A stretch of 32,246 nucleotides of DNA, taken from NCBI RefSeq assembly GCF_022179305.1, contig NZ_BPQP01000060.1, forward strand, positions 1 through 32,246. The letters run 5' to 3'. This document shows, piece after piece, positions 14,590-20,693 of this stretch. The position numbers and the translations under genes are program-made. This DNA comes from Methylobacterium iners. Lineage in GTDB: Bacteria; Pseudomonadota; Alphaproteobacteria; Rhizobiales; Beijerinckiaceae. The notes beneath the pieces were generated by a model. That model was not told the origin of the DNA, did not search any database, and worked only from the letters and a program-made list of their open reading frames with translations. The stretch's first letter is position 1. Each line of letters begins with the position of its first letter.

Positions 14590-14676
14590 AAGAAGCGGCG
14601 GCGTGCGAGCCTGGTGAGGCACGCTCGTCGCCTCCATATAGGTCCCGGGTCCGACGGCAGGGATAGGTTTTTCGCG

Positions 14677-15051
14677 ATGGGAATTCTCGACGGCCTGCTC
14701 GGCCACGGCAGCGACCTCTCGGCGGAGGATGTCGACAAGCAGCTCGCGGGCGTCCTCACCGAGGGCGAGGCGGTGCGCATCGCCTTCAAGCTGATCCGCG
14801 ACCTCATCGTCTTCACCGACCGGCGCATGATCCTCGTCGACAAGCAGGGCCTGACGGGGCGCAAGGTCGAGTACCTGACGGTGCCCTACCGGGCGATCAC
14901 CTCCTTCTCGGTGGAGACCACGGGCAGCTTCGACCTCGATTCCGAGCTGAAGATCTGGGTCTCGGGCCGCGCCGACCCGATCCAGCGCACGCTGAAGCGG
15001 GGCGCCAACGTGCTCGGCATCCAGCAGGCGATCGCGGCCTCGATCCGCTAA
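14677..15051 (+). CDS. PH-domain (bPH-type) protein
   Basis: A 124-residue cytoplasmic protein of the bacterial pleckstrin-homology-like type. It reads as one beta-rich domain from about residue 20 ([60 protein letters not shown]) to the C-terminal helix [11 protein letters not shown]. No signal peptide or membrane segment is present. The ATG at 14677 has AGGGATAGG upstream. It is divergent from pdxJ and lies 76 bp before the YbaB gene. The molecular function of this family is unknown. Confidence 0.8.
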   Translation: MGILDGLLGHGSDLSAEDVDKQLAGVLTEGEAVRIAFKLIRDLIVFTDRRMILVDKQGLTGRKVEYLTVPYRAITSFSVETTGSFDLDSELKIWVSGRADPIQRTLKRGANVLGIQQAIAASIR

Positions 15052-15127
15052 GGCGGCCAGCGTCTCGACGGGCCGCGGCGCGGCCGCTACCGTTCCACCC
15101 CATCCGGCAACGTCAGGGTTCGACCGC

Positions 15128-15448
15128 ATGCGCGATCTCATGGGCATCATGAAGCAGGCTCAGGCCATGCAGGAGAAGATGGCCTCCCTGCAGAGCGAAC
15201 TCGACACGGTCGAGGTCACGGGCGCCTCGGGCGGGGGCGCGGTCGGCGTGACGATGACGGCCAAGGGCCTGGTGCGCAGCGTCGCCATCGACCCGGGCCT
15301 GATGAACCCGGACGAGCGGGAGATCCTCGAGGACCTCATCGTGGCCGCCGTCAACGACGCCCGCGGCAAGGCCGAGCACGCAGCCGCGGAGCGCATGGCC
15401 GAGCTGACCAAGGGCCTGCCGCTGCCGCCCGGAATGAAGCTGTTCTGA
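15128..15448 (+). CDS. YbaB/EbfC nucleoid-associated protein
   Basis: A small (106-residue) DNA-binding dimer of the YbaB/EbfC family. It begins MRDLMGIMKQAQAMQEKMA, the typical N-terminal helix, followed by the central sheet (GAVGVTMTAKGLVRSVAIDP) and the C-terminal helix (EDLIVAAVNDARGKAEHAAA). The ATG at 15128 follows AGGG. In many bacteria it sits between dnaX and recR; neither is visible here, so the usual context is broken. A GC-rich inverted repeat GCGCGG/CCGCGC (15455-15460, 15474-15479) follows the stop and could be a weak terminator. Confidence 0.93.
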   Translation: MRDLMGIMKQAQAMQEKMASLQSELDTVEVTGASGGGAVGVTMTAKGLVRSVAIDPGLMNPDEREILEDLIVAAVNDARGKAEHAAAERMAELTKGLPLPPGMKLF

Positions 15449-15583
15449 CGGGCGGCGCGGGTCCCGGGGCCCTCCGCGCTCGGGGCCGGCCGATCGGCTG
15501 TTGTTCGGGGCACGAAAGGCTTTTAGGCTTGCGGTCCGCCCGCCGCCCTCCCCACGACGCATCGAGAATCCGCCAAGACCGCC

Positions 15584-16399
15584 ATGTGCGAACTCCTCGG
15601 CATGAGCGCGAACGTGCCCACCGACATCCGCTTCTCCTTCGCCGGGCTCGCGCGCCGCGGCGGCGAGACGGGGCCGCACGCGGACGGATGGGGCATCAGC
15701 TTCTACGAGGGGCGCGGAGCCCGAGCGTTCCACGAGCCGGCGCCGAGCGCCCGCTCGGAACTCGCCCGGCTCCTGCGGAACACCGCGATCAAGAGCCGGA
15801 TCGTGATCGCCCATGTCCGCAAGGCCAATCGCGGCCGGGTCGCCCTGGAGAACACCCATCCTTTCAGCCGGGAATTGTGGGGCCGGCGCTGGACCTTCGC
15901 CCATAACGGCCAGCTCCGCGGCGTGAAGAAATGGCCGCTGACCTGGTTTCAGCCCGTGGGCTCGACGGACAGCGAACACGCCTTCTGCTGGATGCTCGAC
16001 CAGCTCCAGGGGCGCTGGCCGAAGCTGCCGAGCGCCGCCCGCCTCGATGCGGCCGTGGCCGAGCTCTGCGCGGCGCTCGCCGGCCTCGGCGTCTTCAACA
16101 TGCTGCTGTCCGACAGCCGCACCCTCTACGCCCATTGCGGCAAGCGCCTGTGCTACCTCACCCGCTGCGCGCCCTTCGGCACCGCGACCCTGATCGACGA
16201 GGATTGGCGGGTGGACTTCGCCCAGGAGACGCGGAAGGACGACGTCGTCACGGTGATCGCCACCAAGGCGCTGACCCGCGACGAGTGCTGGACCGATGTC
16301 GAGCGCGGGCACGTCCTGACCCTGCGCGACGGCGCCGTCCGCATCCTGAAGCCGGGAGCGCGCCGGCCGACCCGCGTCGCCGCCCCCTGCACCCTCTGA
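15584..16399 (+). CDS. Class II glutamine amidotransferase (YafJ-like)
   Basis: A 271-residue Ntn-type amidotransferase of the YafJ group. It starts MCELLGMSAN: Cys2 becomes the N-terminal nucleophile after Met removal, which fixes the start at 15584. Other typical elements are RGGETGPHADGWGISFY (25-41), IAHVRKANRG, NTHPFSRELWGRRWTFAHNG (Asn-Gly oxyanion region) and GSTDSEHAFCWML. No synthetase or acceptor domain follows, so the physiological amide acceptor is unknown. No strong ribosome site is visible. It lies 172 bp upstream of the sigma-factor gene on the same strand. Confidence 0.88.
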   Translation: MCELLGMSANVPTDIRFSFAGLARRGGETGPHADGWGISFYEGRGARAFHEPAPSARSELARLLRNTAIKSRIVIAHVRKANRGRVALENTHPFSRELWGRRWTFAHNGQLRGVKKWPLTWFQPVGSTDSEHAFCWMLDQLQGRWPKLPSAARLDAAVAELCAALAGLGVFNMLLSDSRTLYAHCGKRLCYLTRCAPFGTATLIDEDWRVDFAQETRKDDVVTVIATKALTRDECWTDVERGHVLTLRDGAVRILKPGARRPTRVAAPCTL

Positions 16400-16571
16400 T
16401 CCCCAGGCAAGCGCGAGCCGGCGGGGGCGGCCGAGCTTGACGGGGTGCGTGGCCCGGCGCGATGCGCTACAAGCCCGGGGACACAGCGGTGGCGCGGTCC
16501 CTTGCCGACGCTCCCCGACGCGCCGGATCGAAGGCCGGCCCTCCCCGGCAACGACCAGAACACGACGAGCC

Positions 16572-17315
16572 ATGGCACGCGACGCGATCGACACCCTTCC
16601 CGATGATCGGCCCAATTCGGAGGCGGATGACCGGCCGAACCTCGCGCCCGACATCCGCACGCATCTCGGCGACCACCTGCGCACGGTCTACGACCGCCTC
16701 GGCAGCGAGGAGCAGCCGAGCCGCTTCGCCGAGCTCATCGAGCAGCTCGAGGCGGCCCTGCGCGCCCGGGGCGAGGCGATCGAGCCGGAATTCCGCGACG
16801 GCCTGCTCGCGGCGGTGCCGTCGTTGCGCGCTTTCGCTCTCTCGTTGACGAGCAACCCGGCCCGCTCCGACGACCTCGTGCAGGATACGCTTCTGAAGGG
16901 CTGGCAGCACCGCGCCCGCTTCCAGCCCGGCACGAACCTGAACGCCTGGCTGTTCACGATCCTGCGCAACATCTTCTACTCGGACCACCGCAAGCGCGTG
17001 CGCGAGGTCGAGGACCAGGACGGCTCCTACGCCGCCCGCCTCGCCACCGCCCCGCACCAGGGCGACCGCCTCGACGTGGAGGACCTCCAGACGGCGCTGG
17101 GCAAACTGCCGCCCGACCAGCGCGAGGCCCTCGTCCTCGTCGGCGCCGAGGGCGTGTCCTACGAGGAGGCCGCGGCGATCATGGGCTGCAAGGTCGGCAC
17201 CGTGAAGAGCCGCGTCAGCCGCGCCCGCGGGCGCTTGGCCGAGCTCCTCGGCTACGACGAGGACGACCTGAGCTCGGACCGGCTGATCCAGTCGGCGATG
17301 CCCAAGGACGCGTGA
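16572..17315 (+). CDS. EcfG-type sigma factor with NepR-like N-terminal domain
   Basis: A 247-residue ECF sigma factor of the EcfG (general stress response) type. Residues 77-142 form sigma region 2 (LLAAVPSLRAFALSL, SDDLVQDTLLKGW, NAWLFTILRNIFY) and 170-222 region 4 (LGKLPPDQREALVLVG, EEAAAIMGCKVGTVKSRVSR). The first 65 residues are not standard for EcfG: LGDHLRTVYDRL (32-43) and QPSRFAELIEQLEA (48-61) match the two helices of NepR, the anti-sigma factor that sequesters EcfG until phosphorylated PhyR removes it. So this looks like an anti-sigma/sigma fusion, perhaps self-inhibited. The ATG at 16572 keeps both parts; the ribosome site is weak, and a later start would remove the NepR part. A hairpin follows the stop. 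Confidence 0.85.
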   Translation: MARDAIDTLPDDRPNSEADDRPNLAPDIRTHLGDHLRTVYDRLGSEEQPSRFAELIEQLEAALRARGEAIEPEFRDGLLAAVPSLRAFALSLTSNPARSDDLVQDTLLKGWQHRARFQPGTNLNAWLFTILRNIFYSDHRKRVREVEDQDGSYAARLATAPHQGDRLDVEDLQTALGKLPPDQREALVLVGAEGVSYEEAAAIMGCKVGTVKSRVSRARGRLAELLGYDEDDLSSDRLIQSAMPKDA

Positions 17316-17325
17316 GAAGCGGCCG

Positions 17326-17366
17326 CTCCGGGCCCGGCCGAAATCGGGCTTCCGGAGACGAATTTT
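17326..17366 (+). terminator. Terminator-like hairpin after the sigma-factor gene
   Basis: CTCCGG (17326-17331) plus GCCCG (17332-17336) pair with CGGGC (17345-17349) plus CCGGAG (17352-17357), interrupted by a 2-nt bulge and followed by ACGAATTTT. It starts 10 nt beyond the stop codon. It probably ends the sigma-factor transcript. Confidence 0.55.
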
Positions 17367-17536
17367 CTGTCCCGCACCCTTGAGCGAGCAGGTTCCGGCA
17401 GGAAGCCGACGGTTTTCGACGGGATTTTAGCAAAACGCTTTTTTTCGCATCCCTTTCGGAGGATCGGACGTTACCACGCCGAGCCCTGCAGCGCCCGTCG
17501 CGGCGCGGCGGGTCAATCCGAATGGAGATCCGATCC

Positions 17537-17947
17537 ATGAACATGAAGACTTTTCTCGCCGCCTCGGCGATCGCCCTCAGCCTGCCGATGGCCGCCCAGG
17601 CCCAGGGCACCCTGCGCGGTGCCGAGCGCGGCGCCCAGGAAGGCGCTGACGCGGCGGGCCCGGTGGGCGCCATCGTCGGCGGCGCCGTCGGCGCGGCGAC
17701 TGGTACGGTCGGCGGCATCCTCGGCGTCGACGATCGTCCGCGCTTCCGTCAGTACGTCACGCGCGAGCGCCGCTCGTCCTACGCCTATGACGGCGACGTC
17801 CGCGTCGGCACCGTGCTGCCGAGCTCCGGCGTGACCTATTACGACGTTCCGGACGAGTACAACGCCCGCGGCGCGCGCTACACGATCGTCAACGAGCGTC
17901 CGGTGCTCGTCGACCGCAGCCGCCGGATCGTCGAAGTCATCGAGTAA
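17537..17947 (+). CDS. Secreted DUF1236-type protein
   Basis: A 136-residue exported protein. A signal peptide (residues 1-22, MNMKTFLAASAIALSLPMAA followed by QAQG) is followed by a Gly/Ala-rich stretch with glycine-zipper character (about 45-66) and a C-terminal DUF1236-type domain (RVGTVLPSSGVTYYDVPDEY, then YTIVNERPVLVDRSRRIVEV). This family is common, often in several copies, in Rhizobiales, and its function is not established. The ATG at 17537 has GGAG about 9 nt upstream; an upstream ATG at 17522 would spoil the signal peptide. The gene is flanked by hairpins on both sides, so it is probably transcribed alone. Its position between a sigma-factor gene and a NepR-like gene suggests, but does not show, stress control. 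Confidence 0.85.
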   Translation: MNMKTFLAASAIALSLPMAAQAQGTLRGAERGAQEGADAAGPVGAIVGGAVGAATGTVGGILGVDDRPRFRQYVTRERRSSYAYDGDVRVGTVLPSSGVTYYDVPDEYNARGARYTIVNERPVLVDRSRRIVEVIE

Positions 17948-17978
17948 TCGACCCACGCCTGCCCCACGGTAGGTCGAG

Positions 17979-18007
17979 AGCCCCCGGCGTCCCCGCCGGG
18001 GGCTTTT
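17979..18007 (+). terminator. Intrinsic terminator after the DUF1236 gene
   Basis: AGCCCCCGGCG (17979-17989) and CGCCGGGGGCT (17994-18004) form a perfect 11-bp stem with a 4-nt loop, directly followed by TTT, then CTACG. This is the clearest rho-independent terminator in the window. Confidence 0.88.
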
Positions 18008-18063
18008 CTACGCCTGGAGCCGGCTTCATCCGACGAATGAATCGAGTCGATGGCCCGTTTCCC

Positions 18064-18088
18064 GCAACGGTTCGGCGCTTGCATCGTT
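18064..18088 (+). promoter_or_regulatory. Near-consensus EcfG promoter before the NepR-like gene
   Basis: GCAAC (18064-18068), 16 nt, then CGTT (18085-18088) differs by one base from the EcfG consensus GGAAC-N16/17-CGTT. It lies 29 nt upstream of the NepR-like ATG and downstream of a strong terminator, where a promoter is needed. No exact GGAAC-N16/17-CGTT match was found elsewhere by eye. Confidence 0.4.
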
Positions 18089-18117
18089 ACCGTCCTCAGG
18101 CGACGGGAGACTTCACC

Positions 18118-18381
18118 ATGCACGACGACGTTCCGACCGATGCCGCCCTGCCGGAGCCTGTCCGCGACCACCTCGGGCAGCAGCTGCGCACGGTCTTCAC
18201 GACCGGCGAGGCGGCGCCGCAATATCTGGGCGATCCCGTCGTTCCGGAGGAATTCGCGCCGCAGATCGAGCGCCTCGAGACGCGCCTGAAGACGCACGAG
18301 GAGGGCACGGTCGCCGTCGAACAGGCCCTCGACCGGATCCTCGACGCCCTCGGCGTGCGGCCCGACGATCCGAAGCGCTGA
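18118..18381 (+). CDS. NepR-like anti-sigma factor (stand-alone)
   Basis: An 87-residue soluble protein. LGQQLRTVFTTG (19-30) and VVPEEFAPQIERLE (41-54) resemble the two helices by which NepR binds EcfG and PhyR. Compared with canonical NepR, the loop between the helices has about ten extra residues (EAAPQYLGDP), and a third helix-rich segment follows (EEGTVAVEQALDRILDALGV). It shares HLG-x2-LRTV with the N-terminus of the sigma factor upstream, and at DNA level the run CTGCGCACGGTCT. The ATG at 18118 has GGGAG upstream. The stop forms half of a TGATCA palindrome shared with convergent mscL. It could be an anti-sigma factor for the nearby sigma factor or a divergent decoy. The NepR assignment is by motif only. 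Confidence 0.65.
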   Translation: MHDDVPTDAALPEPVRDHLGQQLRTVFTTGEAAPQYLGDPVVPEEFAPQIERLETRLKTHEEGTVAVEQALDRILDALGVRPDDPKR

Positions 18382-18810
18382 TCAGGGCCCGGATCGGGTC
18401 GCCAGGATGTCCCGGATCTCGCCCAGCAGCCTCACGTCCGCCGGCACCTCGGCGACGGCTTCGGGCTTGGCCTCCTCCCTGGTCTGGAGGCGTTTCATCG
18501 CGCGGATGACCAAGAACAGTACGAAGGCCACGATGACGAAGTTCAGCGCCACCGTGACGAACTGCCCGTAGCCGATGACGGCCCCCTGCTTCTTGGCATC
18601 GGCATAGGCCATGCCCTTCTGCACACTCGACGACAGCGGAAGGTAGTAGTTCGAGAAGTCGAGGCCGTCGGTGACCGCCCCGATGATCGGCATGAACACG
18701 TCCTGCACGGCCGAGGTCACGATCGAGCCGAAGGCTGCGCCGATGATCACGCCGACAGCGAGATCGACGACATTGCCCCGCAGGGCGAACGTCTTGAATT
18801 CCTCGAGCAT
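18382..18810 (-). CDS. mscL: Large-conductance mechanosensitive channel
   Basis: Inner-membrane pore that opens under high turgor and releases solutes in osmotic downshock. The 142 residues are typical. The N-terminal helix [20 protein letters not shown] leads into TM1 (about 15-45), a periplasmic loop (48-75) and TM2 (about 78-102, [19 protein letters not shown]), then a charged cytoplasmic helix. GGGGGAGGGG precedes the ATG at 18810. It runs convergent to the NepR-like gene with directly abutting stop codons. A link to the stress cluster is possible only by position. Confidence 0.97.
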   Translation of the reverse strand: MLEEFKTFALRGNVVDLAVGVIIGAAFGSIVTSAVQDVFMPIIGAVTDGLDFSNYYLPLSSSVQKGMAYADAKKQGAVIGYGQFVTVALNFVIVAFVLFLVIRAMKRLQTREEAKPEAVAEVPADVRLLGEIRDILATRSGP

Positions 18811-18904
18811 CGCCCCCTCCCCCGGTCGTCCCGGCGAAGCTTAGCCGTGGCCGTCGAAGCGCGACAGGTCCGCGCCGTTGTCGTCCACCGCGGGATGGAT
18901 TCCC

Positions 18905-19753
18905 CTACGGTGCGACCGGTTGGGCCGGTTCGCGCTCGGCCAGGCCGGCGGCGTCGGCCCGGGCCTCGGCCTTGGCGCGGCGGCGGTACTGTGCGGCGCC
19001 GATCGGGATCGCGGCGAGGTAGGCGACGCTGATCGCCACCATCGCCTCGAAGGGGAAGCTGATGAACAGCCCGAACCCGGCGACGACGACGAGGAAGATC
19101 GGCAGGACCCAGTCGCGCGGGACCCGCTTGCCCATGGTCTTGCCCGAGAAGGTCGGCACCGTGGAGACCACGAGCAGCGCGATGCAGAGCATGTAGCCGA
19201 GCACCAGCGGCGCCGCCCAGGAGCCGAAGGAAAGGCCGAGGAAGTGCAGGTAGAGCGGCAGCATCGCCGTCAGCGCGCCGGCCGGCGCGGGCATGCCGAC
19301 GAAGTAGTCCTTCTTCCATTCCGGGCGGCTGGGATCGTCGAGCATGGCATTGAAGCGGGCGAGCCTCAGCGCCATCGCGATGGCGAAGATGAGCGCCACG
19401 ATCCAGCCCACCGAGCGCAGGTGGAACAGCGCGAAACCGTAGAGGATGAGCGCCGGGGCGCAGCCGAAATTGACGAAGTCGGCGAGCGAGTCGAGCTCCG
19501 CGCCGAAGCGCGAGGTGCCCTTGAGCAGCCGGGCGACGCGCCCGTCGATGCCGTCGAGGAAGGCCGCCGCCACGATGGCGATCACCGCCGGCTCGAACTT
19601 CTGCTCGAAGGCGAGCCGGATCGCGGTGAGTCCGAGGCAGAGCGCCATCAGGGTGATCAGGTTCGGCGCAATCATCCGGAACGGCACCGGCCGGAAGCGG
19701 CGGGGCTTCGGCTCGTTGGGGTCCGGCGCGAAGGGCGGGAACAGATCGTCCAT
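18905..19753 (-). CDS. pssA: CDP-diacylglycerol-serine O-phosphatidyltransferase
   Basis: Makes phosphatidylserine from CDP-diacylglycerol and serine in the inner membrane. The 282 residues contain the CDP-alcohol phosphotransferase motif D-G-x2-A-R-x8-G-x3-D-x3-D in full (Asp70, Gly71, Ala74, Arg75, Gly84, Asp88, Asp92) and about eight hydrophobic segments. It starts 11 bp after the stop of psd, so the pair forms the operon for phosphatidylethanolamine synthesis. The N-terminus is proline-rich and cytoplasmic, and the C-terminus is an Ala/Glu/Arg-rich tail. Nothing is missing. Confidence 0.96.
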   Translation of the reverse strand: MDDLFPPFAPDPNEPKPRRFRPVPFRMIAPNLITLMALCLGLTAIRLAFEQKFEPAVIAIVAAAFLDGIDGRVARLLKGTSRFGAELDSLADFVNFGCAPALILYGFALFHLRSVGWIVALIFAIAMALRLARFNAMLDDPSRPEWKKDYFVGMPAPAGALTAMLPLYLHFLGLSFGSWAAPLVLGYMLCIALLVVSTVPTFSGKTMGKRVPRDWVLPIFLVVVAGFGLFISFPFEAMVAISVAYLAAIPIGAAQYRRRAKAEARADAAGLAEREPAQPVAP

Positions 19754-19764
19754 CGTCTCGGCCC

Positions 19765-20475
19765 TCAGATACGTCGGAATTTCCGTTCGGGACCGCCGTT
19801 CAGGTCGGCCAGCACGGTCTCGCCGGCCACCGCCTTCTGGCCGAGCCCGACGAGGATGCGGGTGCCCTCGGGCAGGTAGACGTCCACCCGCGAGCCGAAG
19901 CGGATGAGGCCGAAGCGCTCACCGACGTTCAAGGTGTCGCCCGCGCGGATGAAGTCGACGATGCGCCGCGCGATCAGGCCCGCGATCTGGACGACGCCGA
20001 TGCGCAGGGTCTCGCCCCGGTGCTGCGTCTCGATCACGAGGCCGTTGCGCTCGTTGTCCTCGCTGGCCTTGTCGAGCTCGGCGTTGAGGAACAGGCCCGG
20101 CGTGTAGTGGATCTGCCCGATCAGGCCGGTCACCGGCACGCGGTTCACGTGGCAGTCGAACACGTTCATGAAGACCGAGACCCGGGTCATCGGGACCTGC
20201 GGCAGGTCGAGCTCGGGCGGCGGCAGCACCGTGGCGATCAGGTTGACCCGCCCGTCGGCCGGCGAGACCACCAGCCCCTCCCCCACCGGCGTAATCCGCT
20301 CGGGGTCGCGGAAGAAGTAGCAGACCCACAGGGTCAGGATGAGGAAGACCCAGAAGAAGAACTGCGCGAAGTAGCCGAGCACCACGGTGAGCACGATGCC
20401 GATCAGGATGAAGGGATAGCCCTCCTTGTGGATCGGCACGAGCACGCGGCGCATCGACTCGAAGAGATCGGTCAT
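19765..20475 (-). CDS. psd: Phosphatidylserine decarboxylase
   Basis: Converts phosphatidylserine to phosphatidylethanolamine. The 236-residue proenzyme is the short alphaproteobacterial type. An N-terminal hydrophobic region (about 20-54) is followed by the catalytic domain with SPADGRV (71-77), [14 protein letters not shown] (104-117) and the self-cleavage site RFGSRVDVY (192-200; cut between Gly194 and Ser195 to create the pyruvoyl group). The ATG at 20475 has AGGA upstream. It is first in the psd-pssA operon; its promoter should lie in 20476-20600, beside a palindromic repeat. Confidence 0.96.
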   Translation of the reverse strand: MTDLFESMRRVLVPIHKEGYPFILIGIVLTVVLGYFAQFFFWVFLILTLWVCYFFRDPERITPVGEGLVVSPADGRVNLIATVLPPPELDLPQVPMTRVSVFMNVFDCHVNRVPVTGLIGQIHYTPGLFLNAELDKASEDNERNGLVIETQHRGETLRIGVVQIAGLIARRIVDFIRAGDTLNVGERFGLIRFGSRVDVYLPEGTRILVGLGQKAVAGETVLADLNGGPERKFRRI

Positions 20476-20602
20476 GAAGGTCCTGAAGCCAGTGGATCGG
20501 AGATCGACCGCACGTCACGCCTGGGGCGGATGGCAGTCCGAAGGGTTCGGGTCAAGCGGCCAACTTCAGGGTGGACAGCCGAGCAATTGGACCACCGACC
20601 GT

Positions 20603-20674
20603 GTCATCCCGGGTTCCGCGGAGTTCATCCTCGGACTGGCCGAAGGCCAGATCCGGGGGCGGCCCCGGAATGAC
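20603..20674. repeat. GTCATCCCGGG...CCCGGAATGAC intergenic element
   Basis: GTCATCCCGGG (20603-20613) and CCCGGAATGAC (20664-20674) are inverted repeats matching at 10 of 11 positions. Between them lies an inner hairpin, CTGGCC-GAA-GGCCAG (20636-20650), giving a two-level fold. It lies between psd and the ABC exporter. The outer arms match the type of the palindrome at 13301-13347. From memory, such elements are scattered in Methylobacterium and other Rhizobiales. Confidence 0.65.
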
Positions 20675-20693
20675 GGCATCGGGTTTCACGTTC

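Noticed and set aside
16437-16466. TTGACG as the -35 of the sigma-factor promoter
   Set aside because: No acceptable -10 at 16-19 nt; the nearest candidate is about 24 nt away.
17391-17420. GGAAC on the minus strand upstream of the DUF1236 gene
   Set aside because: Wrong strand for the gene and no CGTT at the needed spacing.
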